A stretch of DNA of 9,054 nucleotides, taken from positions 1-9,054 of the forward strand of contig NZAU01000165.1 in the NCBI GenBank assembly GCA_002686215.1, given 5' to 3'. The DNA is from Candidatus Woesearchaeota archaeon (GTDB lineage: Archaea > Nanoarchaeota > Nanoarchaeia > UBA10117 > ARS21). A program made the translations under genes and the position numbers. Position 1 is the first letter of the stretch. Each line of letters starts with the position of its first letter. Of this stretch, positions 1 through 4,806 are shown piece by piece. Below the pieces are notes generated by a model. It searched no databases and was not told the DNA's origin. It saw only the letters and a list, made by a program, of their open reading frames with translations.

Positions 1-2
1 AA

Positions 3-398
3 CTTTATCGTATTGGAAGGGGAGAACAAGGGGTTCTATTGGTACGCCCTTATACAAACGATATTTGTGCTCATTGGAGATTTGTAGATGAAGAAACGTC
101 TATTAAATCTTCTCATAAAATATACGAAATGTTCTGTGAATATAAACAACGGAAAGATTTCATTGGAATGGATATGGCAAGAAAATTCCTTGAGATGGGA
201 TTTACCCGTGCAAGACGGTATGCCAATCACTCTTCGGGACGCAAATATGCAAAAGACAGGAGTATATTACCCATTGAGTCCGATTGCCTCACGTCTGAGA
301 AATCAAGATCAGCAAAAGTATTCAAGGAAGTAAGAGATAAAGCTGCATATGATTCTGAATATGTTACAATGAGAAAAGAATGGAGATCTAAAGAATAG
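3..398 (+). CDS. DUF4385 family protein, 5'-truncated by window edge
   Basis: The reading frame is open to the left edge of the window, with the first full codon at base 3. The 131 visible residues begin LYRIGRGEQGVLL, then VRPYTND and AHWRF, so the TTG at 39 is probably an internal leucine codon rather than the start. From memory, LYR(I/V)GRGEQGVLL..PY, HWRF, the central block DFIGMDMARKFLEMGFTRAR and RYANH..GRKY are hallmarks of DUF4385, a family of roughly 150 residues found in bacteria, cyanophages and some eukaryotes. No biochemical role is known to me. Only about 15-20 N-terminal residues should be missing. The next gene starts 2 nt after the stop. Family assignment is fairly firm; function is unknown. 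Confidence 0.85.
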   Translation, partial: LYRIGRGEQGVLLVRPYTNDICAHWRFVDEETSIKSSHKIYEMFCEYKQRKDFIGMDMARKFLEMGFTRARRYANHSSGRKYAKDRSILPIESDCLTSEKSRSAKVFKEVRDKAAYDSEYVTMRKEWRSKE

Positions 399-400
399 TC

Positions 401-616
401 ATGACTCAACTAATTGATCCATCTGATCCACGTTATTTTACAAAGACTTCTGAGGGTCTATATGATAGACATCATTATAAAGTTGTATCTAAAGAAGGTG
501 ATACTATTGTAGTTGACAACTGGCAAGATGCCTTTCTCATATGGTGGAATAAAAAAGATTTTCTTTCTCATATGGAGGTTTTAGATCCACCAAAAGGAGG
601 AAAAGGATTTGCCTGA
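401..616 (+). CDS. Small cyanophage-type hypothetical protein (71 aa)
   Basis: Function not recognised. This 71-residue protein has no signal peptide or membrane segment. It is aromatic-rich, with a central VVDNWQDAFLIWWNKKDFL block followed by HMEVLD; this resembles short accessory proteins I recall from T4-like cyanophages, but no function is attached to them. The ATG lies 2 nt after the DUF4385 stop. A GGAG about 16 nt upstream is too far away to be a good ribosome site, so translation may depend on coupling to the upstream gene. Its last codons (CCAAAAGGAGGAAAAGG) carry the ribosome site for the next gene, which starts inside it at 609. Confidence 0.75.
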   Translation: MTQLIDPSDPRYFTKTSEGLYDRHHYKVVSKEGDTIVVDNWQDAFLIWWNKKDFLSHMEVLDPPKGGKGFA

Positions 617-917
617 CATTAAATATCATGATGCTTTTCCATGGAGGTTAGTGAATGGTGACACAATATGCCATTTTGAGTGCAGAGAACACTTGCAGAA
701 ATACTTAGATAGATATAAACTGAAACCTAGAAACTGTAGTATTACACATAAAGATGGAAAACCCTTTGAATCCCGTGAAAAACACAAGAGAAACGTGGAG
801 TCGCCAACATCAAAGAAAAATAACGGAAGTTCAAGTGCAGTTCGCAAACGAAAATCCAGCGTGGATTCCACTCGAAACACTTCTAGCAATTCAAAACGTA
901 AGAAAAATGGAAAATAG
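609..917 (+). CDS. Hypothetical protein with basic Ser/Lys-rich tail (102 aa), TTG start
   Basis: Function not recognised. The protein has two parts. Residues 1-55 look folded, with WRLVNGDTICHFECREHLQK and YLDRYKLKP; two cysteines and two histidines fall in this part (TICHFECREH), but the spacing does not make a convincing zinc finger. Residues 56-102 are low-complexity and strongly basic (repeated SRE, KRK, SSS, NSKRKKNGK), suggesting a disordered nucleic-acid-binding tail. The TTG start is supported by AAAAGGAGG at 592-600, 8 nt upstream, and by the 8-nt overlap with the previous gene. No ATG offers a better full-length start. The next gene begins 2 nt after the stop. Confidence 0.72.
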   Translation: MPDIKYHDAFPWRLVNGDTICHFECREHLQKYLDRYKLKPRNCSITHKDGKPFESREKHKRNVESPTSKKNNGSSSAVRKRKSSVDSTRNTSSNSKRKKNGK

Positions 918-919
918 TC

Positions 920-1102
920 ATGTATGAAGAGCTAAATTGTTTTGAGGAAGCACTTAAACATTTTGGAACTAGAGTTGAAATCATCTGTGCTATGGAATAT
1001 TCCAAAAGATTGTCTTCCGAAGATGCGTATCAAATGATCAAGGATGAACTTAAGGAGGTTAAAAAATGCAGGAAAAAATTCAATCAGAAAGAGAATTGTT
1101 GA
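920..1102 (+). CDS. Small charged helical hypothetical protein (60 aa)
   Basis: Function not recognised. The 60 residues are rich in Glu and Lys and look all-helical: FEEALKHFGTRVEIICAMEY, then SSEDAYQMIKDELKEVKKCRKKF. Similar short proteins occur, as I recall, in Prochlorococcus and Synechococcus myoviruses with no assigned role. It starts 2 nt after the previous stop without a strong Shine-Dalgarno sequence. Its 3' end contains both the ribosome site (1052-1058) and the first 37 nt of the next gene in another frame, so the two are probably translationally linked. Confidence 0.7.
   Translation: MYEELNCFEEALKHFGTRVEIICAMEYSKRLSSEDAYQMIKDELKEVKKCRKKFNQKENC
1052..1058 (+). promoter_or_regulatory. 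Strong Shine-Dalgarno for the 51-aa gene
   Basis: AAGGAGG lies inside the upstream coding sequence, 7 nt before the ATG at 1066. It is the main support for calling the short overlapping gene 1066-1221. Confidence 0.7.
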
Positions 1103-1221
1103 CTTCTCTTGAATGGTATGATCTTTGGTTGCATGAACCAGATGATCGACCTCTTGCAGAAATTTGGAGAGAAATGGATGAAATTGAATCTCTCACCCCA
1201 TTGCCACCTAAAGAACAATGA
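1066..1221 (+). CDS. Small acidic hypothetical protein (51 aa)
   Basis: This short gene fills the space between 1102 and 1218. It reads MQEKIQSERELLTSLEWYDL, continues through WLHEPDDRPLAEIWREMDEI and ends in ESLTPLPPKEQ. It is tryptophan-rich and acidic, with no membrane segment. Evidence for reality: AAGGAGG with 7-nt spacing, an open frame exactly covering an otherwise empty gap, and a 4-nt ATGA overlap with the next gene, the same junction used repeatedly in this window. It overlaps the upstream gene by 37 nt. Function unknown. Confidence 0.7.
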   Translation: MQEKIQSERELLTSLEWYDLWLHEPDDRPLAEIWREMDEIESLTPLPPKEQ

Positions 1222-1649
1222 AAACTAAAGCACTTTTACTTTCAACTCTATTATTCTTGCCTCTACCTGCATTTGCTGGCGGTCCAGTTTTTAGGAGAGG
1301 TAATCATAATCATGGACAAACGAATGTCTATGAAGAATGCTTTAGACATGTAGAGAAATATACTCCAGGACACTACAATAGTCGGGGTCAATATGTTCGT
1401 GGGCAAGTAAGAGTTACGAGAGAAAGTGTTCCTTGTGGATATGCTCCTAGGAGAAATTATCATGTCCCCAGTCACTATCAACGTAATGAACCTATAGACA
1501 ATAATGATTGCTCAGGTGGTACAGCTGTGGGTGCTTTGTTAGGTGGTGGACTTGCAGGATTTGGATCCAGAGGTAAAGATCGCTGGTGGGCGATTCCTGC
1601 TGGAGTTGTTGGTGGTGCCATGGTGGGATGTCAGATTGATGGTGGTTGA
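1218..1649 (+). CDS. Exported glycine-zipper protein (143 aa)
   Basis: Residues 1-20 form a classical signal peptide: MKTK, a hydrophobic core (ALLLSTLLFLPLP) and an AFA site, with cleavage predicted before GG. The mature part is basic and His/Tyr/Arg-rich (residues 21-95) and contains cysteines at 41, 73, 98 and 138, consistent with disulphides outside the cytoplasm. Residues 100-143 are a glycine-zipper hairpin: GGTAVGALLGGGLAGFGSRG, a WW turn, then AIPAGVVGGAMVGC. Glycine-zipper 2TM domains occur in bacterial outer-membrane or periplasmic proteins and insert into or pack against membranes. Similar proteins are, I recall, present in cyanophages, perhaps acquired from the host. It could modify the host envelope or act in lysis or superinfection; this is inference. 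The gene starts by ATGA overlap and is followed 1 nt later by repeat copy R1. Confidence 0.8.
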   Translation: MKTKALLLSTLLFLPLPAFAGGPVFRRGNHNHGQTNVYEECFRHVEKYTPGHYNSRGQYVRGQVRVTRESVPCGYAPRRNYHVPSHYQRNEPIDNNDCSGGTAVGALLGGGLAGFGSRGKDRWWAIPAGVVGGAMVGCQIDGG

Positions 1650-1650
1650 G

Positions 1651-1680
1651 AACTGAAGCCTCTAAAGTGTCCCTGTAGTG
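1651..1680 (+). repeat. Dispersed 30-bp direct repeat, copy R1
   Basis: First of six same-strand copies. The consensus is AACTGAAGCCCCTAAA, one variable base, TGTCC, then C/T-AGTAGT and a final G or A. R1 differs from it at the C of GCCCC (T here) and at the A of CAGTAG (T here). It begins 1 nt after the stop of the glycine-zipper gene and ends 18 nt before the next ATG. The bases just after it, TGTAAGCAC, are shared with R2. Confidence 0.9.
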
Positions 1681-1698
1681 TAAGCACCACTCAAACAC

Positions 1699-2133
1699 AT
1701 GGGAACCCGCTCTCGCATCGGTATTCAACTCAAAGATGGCAGTATTCTGAGTTCTTATCATCACTGGGATGGATATCCTGAGTGGTTGGGTCGCATCCTC
1801 ACCACACATTACAACTCCCGCGAACAAGCAGCAGATCTGATTGATGGTGGTGATATGTCCTGTGCGTGGACAAAAGATCGCTGGACTGGTAAACAACTTG
1901 CTGCTTATGTGACTGAGCAGAAAGAAGCAGAAGAGTATGGTCCTCAGTATTACTCTGGACGCGGTGAAGATTGCCCTCCTCGTCTTGATGACAACATGGA
2001 GAAATACCTTACTAATGGTGAAGAATACGGATATATCTTTGAAAATGGTGAATGGAAGTGTTATGATACTAAAGACTGGTCCGATACATATAAGGAGCAG
2101 ATTTCCATTCCTGAAGGAGCATTGGCAGTATGA
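1699..2133 (+). CDS. Conserved phage hypothetical protein, TRSRIGI/HWDGYP type (144 aa)
   Basis: Function not recognised, but the N-terminus MGTRSRIGIQLKDGSILSSY followed by HHWDGYPEWLGRIL is a recognisable phage family: short proteins starting with TRSRI, a hydrophilic DGS turn and a conserved CHWDGYP-like motif, here with HH in place of CH. Later blocks are DLIDGGDMSCAW, an acidic middle (EQKEAEEYGPQYYSGRGEDC) and a C-terminal YIFENGEWKCY. No signal peptide or membrane helix. It is the first gene after repeat R1, and no Shine-Dalgarno sequence lies between the repeat and the ATG. It is joined to the next gene by ATGA at 2130. Confidence 0.8.
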   Translation: MGTRSRIGIQLKDGSILSSYHHWDGYPEWLGRILTTHYNSREQAADLIDGGDMSCAWTKDRWTGKQLAAYVTEQKEAEEYGPQYYSGRGEDCPPRLDDNMEKYLTNGEEYGYIFENGEWKCYDTKDWSDTYKEQISIPEGALAV

Positions 2134-2321
2134 TTGATAGAGGTTTTCTGACAGAAATGTCTCATGATGATAAAGAACGTCTGTCAGAAGACTGTGAGGA
2201 CTATCTTTTACATAGAAACATCCCTCTTTATTCTCATTCGTATGATAATATCATCATACATGCAATTAAAGAGGGATATCAATTACAACGTTTTGATCGC
2301 TTCGTAAAAAAACCACAATGA
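2130..2321 (+). CDS. Small hypothetical protein (63 aa)
   Basis: Function not recognised. The protein is acidic at its N-terminus (SHDDKERLSEDCEDYLL) and more basic at its C-terminus (RFDRFVKKPQ), with no signal or membrane segment. GAAGGAG at 2113-2119 sits 10 nt before the ATG, and the start overlaps the previous stop by 4 nt (ATGA), so both an own ribosome site and coupling are available. It ends with another ATGA junction into the 39-residue gene. Confidence 0.7.
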   Translation: MIDRGFLTEMSHDDKERLSEDCEDYLLHRNIPLYSHSYDNIIIHAIKEGYQLQRFDRFVKKPQ

Positions 2322-2437
2322 CTGAAAAAGAACTCAAGCAAATGGAAATCGTTGCAGAAGAATTTTGGGCAGAGGTTGAATCCGAAGCGGAACGACTTGA
2401 AGTTACGGTTGATTACTATCTTGCAGAATTTTACTGA
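2318..2437 (+). CDS. Very small acidic helical protein (39 aa)
   Basis: A short frame bridges exactly from the ATGA at 2318 to the TGATG at 2435. The product reads MTEKELKQMEIVAEEFWAEV then ESEAERLEVTVDYYLAEFY. It is highly acidic and predicted helical. It is supported by perfect stop-start coupling on both sides and by filling an otherwise unexplained 115-nt gap in a region where every base is coding. Function unknown; a protein-protein interaction peptide is conceivable but not shown. Confidence 0.65.
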   Translation: MTEKELKQMEIVAEEFWAEVESEAERLEVTVDYYLAEFY

Positions 2438-2637
2438 TGGAAGAAGAAATCAAACCGAAAAGAATCAAAGATGAGAAATTTCTGCTACTAGCAGCAATTC
2501 ATCAAGTAGAAAACATTATCAACCTGACAGAGGAAAATGAATACAAACAATTCATTTACATGCACCTCAATCCAGTTTATTATGAACTAAAGCGCCAGTT
2601 GACTAATCTCACAGACCAAAGTAAAATTAAGGAGTAA
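2437..2637 (+). CDS. Small cyanophage-type hypothetical protein (66 aa)
   Basis: Function not recognised. The protein has a charged N-terminus (EEEIKPKRIKDEK), then LLLAAIHQVENIINLTEENE and YKQFIYMHLNPVYYELKRQL, consistent with two amphipathic helices. I recall close relatives as unannotated genes in marine T4-like cyanophages. The ATG shares its A with the preceding TGA (TGATG). AAGGAG at 2629-2634, near its 3' end, may serve the next gene. Confidence 0.75.
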   Translation: MEEEIKPKRIKDEKFLLLAAIHQVENIINLTEENEYKQFIYMHLNPVYYELKRQLTNLTDQSKIKE

Positions 2638-2648
2638 ACTAACCGAGG

Positions 2649-2891
2649 ATGATGACTCAAAAGTATTTCTACATTGTTGACCACTTTGTTCCTTTTCCTT
2701 CTAGTGAATATGGTGGTGTTTGGAATGTGATTGCTGAAAGTGACGAAGATTGTTTTAATCTTATCACTGATAGTGATGATGGATTTAATCAACAGTATTA
2801 TGGAAACCTTCGTGAAAACATTCTAAAGTCTCGCACTTATGCCTTGGCAGAAGATGTAGAATCTACTATTGTTGAGGAATTTACTACATGA
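2649..2891 (+). CDS. Small hypothetical protein (80 aa)
   Basis: Function not recognised. The sequence begins M(M)TQKYFYIVDHFVPFPSSE and is acidic in the middle (ESDEDCFNLITDSDDG), ending TIVEEFTT. No membrane or signal segment. Two adjacent ATG codons (2649 and 2652) could start it. GAGG at 2645-2648 is too close to both, and AAGGAG at 2629-2634 is 14 or 17 nt away, so the exact start is uncertain by one residue. It is separated from the upstream gene by 11 nt and linked downstream by ATGA at 2888. Confidence 0.7.
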   Translation: MMTQKYFYIVDHFVPFPSSEYGGVWNVIAESDEDCFNLITDSDDGFNQQYYGNLRENILKSRTYALAEDVESTIVEEFTT

Positions 2892-3121
2892 AACCTGACA
2901 TGGTTCTAAGTTGGAAACAACATCTTCGGGATGGTAATGTATGGAGGGTGAATGTAGAACTCCCTATGCAAGATGTTCCTGGAGGTGATGTAACATTCTA
3001 CAATGTAGATGTATATGTAGTGTCACCAACTCAAGAACTGGCACAATATATTGTGTCTACAATGTATTCTGAATATCAATCTATTTCTGTTGATGATGAA
3101 CCAGTTAGAATTGCCCCCTGA
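2888..3121 (+). CDS. Small beta-rich hypothetical protein (77 aa)
   Basis: Function not recognised. The protein alternates hydrophobic and polar residues typical of a small beta sheet (VWRVNVELPM, VTFYNVDVYVVSPT), then a helix (QELAQYIVSTMYSEY) and a final strand (DDEPVRIAP). This beta-beta-alpha-beta pattern resembles small phage domains that process position-dependent features, but I cannot name one. It is coupled to the upstream gene by ATGA, and its 3' end overlaps the next gene by up to 29 nt. Confidence 0.72.
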   Translation: MKPDMVLSWKQHLRDGNVWRVNVELPMQDVPGGDVTFYNVDVYVVSPTQELAQYIVSTMYSEYQSISVDDEPVRIAP

Positions 3122-3401
3122 TTTTCCTCATGAACCACCTGAAAACTATACTTACGAAGTTAAAGAATTCCGACGCAACATTTTATCTATTTGGTGTTGC
3201 AATCATGCTGAATTCTCTTACAACGGCGGTGCTGTTTCAAAAACTATCTGGGGTTTCTACAATGTCAAACAACGCACCTACATCGCTCCCGTCAATTCAA
3301 AAAAACCTGGAAAAGTAGTAGATATTTCTAATACTCGTCCTTATACTGCAATGCAACTCAACTTGAATCCTTTAATGCAATGTCTTATGTCCCCAGATTA
3401 G
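3093..3401 (+). CDS. Cyanophage-type hypothetical protein (about 102 aa, start uncertain)
   Basis: Function not recognised. The conserved-looking core starts around ENYTYEVKEFRRNILSIW and continues with TIWGFYNVKQRTYIAPVNSK and DISNTRPYTAMQ, blocks I recall from unannotated cyanophage proteins. The start is unclear: ATG at 3093 or 3096 gives a 26-29 nt overlap with the preceding gene, TTG at 3111 gives 11 nt, and none has a Shine-Dalgarno sequence. The competing frame at 3130-3318 lacks these blocks and would leave the tail to 3401 unexplained. The gene overlaps the next by 22 nt. Confidence 0.72.
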   Translation: MMNQLELPPDFPHEPPENYTYEVKEFRRNILSIWCCNHAEFSYNGGAVSKTIWGFYNVKQRTYIAPVNSKKPGKVVDISNTRPYTAMQLNLNPLMQCLMSPD

Positions 3402-3667
3402 ATGATTATGTTGTATGGAATGACTCTCTAGGGAGAGTTATTAAAGGATGGGTGTATTTCGTTTCTGATACTTACATTACGATTGAAATTGGTGTAAAAT
3501 GTAAAGATGATGAAAACATCAAACATTGTCCTATTCATAAGAAAACTCACTGCCTAGTCTTATGTTTTCCTGAGAATTGGCATGAGTTGGAATATGTAAA
3601 AAATCGAAGAGATAATGATATTGATCAATATAAATCTCAAGAAGGTAGATATATTGATCCTCAGTAA
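3380..3667 (+). CDS. Cyanophage-type hypothetical protein (95 aa)
   Basis: Function not recognised. The N-terminal half reads as a small beta barrel (YVVWNDSLGRVIKGWVYFVS, then YITIEIGVKCK). A Cys/His-rich stretch follows (KHCPIHKKTHCLVLCF), which might bind a metal, although relatives I recall share the GWVYF..YITIEIGVK and H..LLCF pattern without any assigned function. The tail is charged. This is the last gene of the cluster opened at 1699. The stop is followed after 4 nt by repeat R2. Confidence 0.75.
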   Translation: MSYVPRLDDYVVWNDSLGRVIKGWVYFVSDTYITIEIGVKCKDDENIKHCPIHKKTHCLVLCFPENWHELEYVKNRRDNDIDQYKSQEGRYIDPQ

Positions 3668-3671
3668 ATTA

Positions 3672-3701
3672 AACTGAAGCCCCTAAACTGTTTTATTATT
3701 G
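3672..3701 (+). repeat. Dispersed 30-bp direct repeat, copy R2
   Basis: The first 16 bases match the consensus exactly (AACTGAAGCCCCTAAA), followed by CTGT. The second half is degenerate (TTTATTATTG), making this the most divergent copy. It begins 4 nt after a stop codon and 44 nt before the ATG at 3716, the same start-to-start distance as R4. TGTAAGCAC at its end is shared with R1. The upstream TAAATT is shared with R4, suggesting the conserved unit extends back into the stop codon. Confidence 0.85.
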
Positions 3702-3715
3702 TAAGCACAACACTT

Positions 3716-3850
3716 ATGGACTGGTACGACGACATTCAAGTTGAAGAACTTCAAAACTTTGATCACATTGAAGAAGATCTCGAAGATTTGATTGAAGATG
3801 ATCAAAATTTCAACATGAAAGAATACCTCAACTCCAACATTGATTACTGA
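3716..3850 (+). CDS. Very small acidic protein (44 aa)
   Basis: The short frame begins MDWYDDIQVEELQNFDHIEE and ends NMKEYLNSNIDY; about a third of the residues are Asp or Glu. It is the first gene after repeat R2, at the same distance as other repeat-led genes, has no visible Shine-Dalgarno sequence, and ends 1 nt before the next ATG. Without it there would be an unexplained 184-nt gap after 3667. The strongly acidic composition recalls small phage DNA-mimic or inhibitor proteins, but nothing specific supports such a role. Confidence 0.6.
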   Translation: MDWYDDIQVEELQNFDHIEEDLEDLIEDDQNFNMKEYLNSNIDY

Positions 3851-3851
3851 A

Positions 3852-4073
3852 ATGAACTTCCCTACTCAAACTGTCAACGTTTTGCCTCACATGAACGAAC
3901 TCCGAGAAACTTGGAGGCGTCAAGATTTCCGATTTACTAAAGAGCAACAGGAAGAATATAATATGCTAAAGCAAGCACGAGCAGAACGAGTTAAGTGGTT
4001 TTATGAAACTGGACGAGTTCAAGTTGGTCCTAAAGTAACAAAGGAAAAAGAAACTGAAGTTGAAGACAGTTGA
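3852..4073 (+). CDS. Small charged helical hypothetical protein (73 aa)
   Basis: Function not recognised. From the ATG at 3852 the protein reads MNFPTQTVNVLPHMNELRET, then DFRFTKEQQEEYNMLKQARA and ERVKWFYETGRVQVGPKV, ending in an acidic tail. The middle is a long charged helix. Cyanophages carry, as I recall, short proteins with a similar FTKEQ..EY.ML..AR..RVKWFYETGRV core and no assigned role. A TTG at 3840 is in frame, but it lies inside the preceding gene, so ATG 3852 is preferred. The terminator at 4109 closes this two-gene unit. Confidence 0.72.
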   Translation: MNFPTQTVNVLPHMNELRETWRRQDFRFTKEQQEEYNMLKQARAERVKWFYETGRVQVGPKVTKEKETEVEDS

Positions 4074-4091
4074 GATACTGTCCGTAACCAC

Positions 4092-4120
4092 TTGACTTAA
4101 CTCTCATTATCTCCTATTAT
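4092..4120 (+). promoter_or_regulatory. Sigma70-like promoter candidate overlapping a terminator
   Basis: TTGACT (4092-4097) and TATTAT (4115-4120) are each one mismatch from consensus and are separated by exactly 17 nt. Transcription would begin around 4127, in or just after the hairpin loop, so transcripts from here would lack the 5' arm of the terminator and escape it. The region is AT-rich and a chance match is possible. Confidence 0.5.
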
Positions 4121-4142
4121 ACTAAATAATAGGAGATTTTTT
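4109..4142 (+). terminator. Intrinsic terminator, 12-bp perfect stem
   Basis: ATCTCCTATTAT (4109-4120) pairs perfectly with ATAATAGGAGAT (4126-4137) around the 5-nt loop ACTAA, followed by a run of T to 4142. It lies in the 79-nt gap after the gene ending at 4073 and would end transcription of the upstream clusters before the basic virion-type gene. The stem is AT-rich, so its efficiency is uncertain. Confidence 0.8.
4121..4128 (+). promoter_or_regulatory. T4-type late promoter candidate
   Basis: ACTAAATA matches the T4 late element TATAAATA at six of eight positions, including the TAAATA core. It lies 24 nt before the ATG of the basic virion-like gene and spans the terminator loop and the start of its 3' arm. 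A late promoter fits the predicted virion product downstream. Confidence 0.5.
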
Positions 4143-4152
4143 CCTGTCTAAA

Positions 4153-4659
4153 ATGAAAACCTTTGCTGAATTTGTTGCAGAAGCATATGATAAGGATGTC
4201 ATGGGATCTTCCCAAATCCGTAAGCAAGGAGAGGGTGGAAGAGTTGGTGCTAATAGAAAGAAAACAGAACCAGAAAAGCGTAGAATGAAAGCAGCGGGTG
4301 GTGGAAAAATGGTCCCCGCAAAAGATTACAAACCCCGCAAGGATATTGGTTCTCAAAGGCAAAGATCTACAAGAGAGCAACAACCAACACAGGAAAGAGG
4401 ATCTGCTGCATTGTCAGCAAAAGAAGCACAACGTAAGGCATATAGAGAAAGAAAGGCAAGAGAATCGGGTGCAAAGACTAAATCTGCATCAGAACTTCTG
4501 TCTAAGAAATCTGCTAAGAAAGTAAATCCTAACTATAAACCACAAAAAGCATCTGGATATACTAGAACCGAAAGACAGAAACTCCAGAGAACTGGCGATA
4601 GAATTATTCGCGACATTCGTAAGGGTAAAGACAAACCAGCATCCGCCTACCAGAATTGA
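4153..4659 (+). CDS. Basic internal-head-type protein with T4-like capsid-targeting N-terminus (168 aa)
   Basis: The N-terminus MKTFAEFVAEA matches the capsid-targeting sequence of T4 internal proteins (MKTYQEFIAEA) at 8 of 11 positions, with conservative changes elsewhere. In T4 this peptide directs proteins into the prohead core and is removed by the gp21 protease after (I/L)xE; here the equivalent cut would follow VAE at residue 10. The rest is extremely Lys/Arg-rich and low in hydrophobics (for example EKRRMKAAGG and AQRKAYRERKARE), with SKKSAKKVNPNYKPQKASGY near the C-terminus, as expected for a disordered DNA-binding protein packed with the genome. It stands alone between a terminator with late-promoter-like sequence and repeat R3, so it is probably expressed late. 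Alternative: a non-packaged nucleic-acid-binding protein. Homologs in cyanophages are usually unnamed. Confidence 0.75.
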   Translation: MKTFAEFVAEAYDKDVMGSSQIRKQGEGGRVGANRKKTEPEKRRMKAAGGGKMVPAKDYKPRKDIGSQRQRSTREQQPTQERGSAALSAKEAQRKAYRERKARESGAKTKSASELLSKKSAKKVNPNYKPQKASGYTRTERQKLQRTGDRIIRDIRKGKDKPASAYQN

Positions 4660-4688
4660 ACTGAAGCCCCTAAAGCGTCCCAGTAGTG
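4659..4688 (+). repeat. Dispersed 30-bp direct repeat, copy R3
   Basis: Matches the consensus except for GCGT in place of GTGT in the middle. Its first base is the last base of the preceding stop codon, the tightest stop-to-repeat spacing in the window. It is the only copy followed by a separate terminator and sigma70-type promoter before the next gene (118 nt to the ATG at 4807), and the only one whose 3' half forms a perfect hairpin with flanking DNA. Confidence 0.9.
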
Positions 4689-4696
4689 TCTGGGAC
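4677..4696 (+). other. 7-bp hairpin formed by R3 and its flank
   Basis: GTCCCAG (4677-4683) is the exact reverse complement of CTGGGAC (4690-4696), with a TAGTGT loop. No T run follows, so it is not a standard terminator by itself. The left arm is repeat sequence and the right arm is unique to this copy. It could be an RNA-processing or stabilising stem at the 3' end of the basic-protein transcript. Confidence 0.5.
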
Positions 4697-4713
4697 CGCC
4701 TGCAAGACCTCTG

Positions 4714-4755
4714 AAACAACCTCTAGGTATATTTGTACTGCTGAGGTTGTTTTTT
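4714..4755 (+). terminator. Intrinsic terminator before the nuclease-methyltransferase unit
   Basis: AAACAACCTC (4714-4723) pairs with GAGGTTGTTT (4743-4752), giving a 10-bp stem with a 19-nt loop, followed by T to 4755. It would end the transcript of the basic-protein gene and insulate the following promoter, whose -35 starts only 2 nt later. Confidence 0.78.
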
Positions 4756-4756
4756 A

Positions 4757-4785
4757 TTGACAGGCGATTCTGACTCTGCTAAACT
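4757..4785 (+). promoter_or_regulatory. Sigma70-type (early) promoter
   Basis: Perfect -35 TTGACA (4757-4762), 17-nt spacer, and -10 TAAACT (4780-4785), which is close to TATAAT. Transcription should start near 4792, leaving a very short leader containing AAGGAG (4794-4799), 7 nt before the ATG at 4807. This is the clearest promoter in the window and suggests that host RNA polymerase transcribes the nuclease/methyltransferase pair early in infection. Confidence 0.78.
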
Positions 4786-4806
4786 ACTACTTTAAGGAGA
4801 CCACCG

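Noticed and set aside
1492..1896. Long minus-strand open frame of 134 residues
   Set aside because: It spans two well-supported plus-strand genes and repeat R1, has no ribosome site, and would be the only minus-strand gene. It is a shadow frame.
3130..3318. Alternative 62-residue frame with an ATG, overlapping the gene at 3093-3401
   Set aside because: It starts with a proper ATG 8 nt after a stop, but its protein has no recognisable blocks and would leave 3319-3401 unexplained. The other frame has conserved-looking cyanophage blocks throughout and reaches the next gene.
3474..3570. Zinc-finger or HNH signature in the 95-residue protein (CPIHKKTHC)
   Set aside because: Cys/His spacing fits neither a classical zinc finger nor an HNH motif, and relatives I recall do not keep all cysteines.
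4074..4806. tRNA or structured small RNA in the gaps 4074-4152 and 4660-4806
   Set aside because: No cloverleaf, TTC-arm or CCA-type end was found. The gaps are explained by terminators, promoters and repeat R3.
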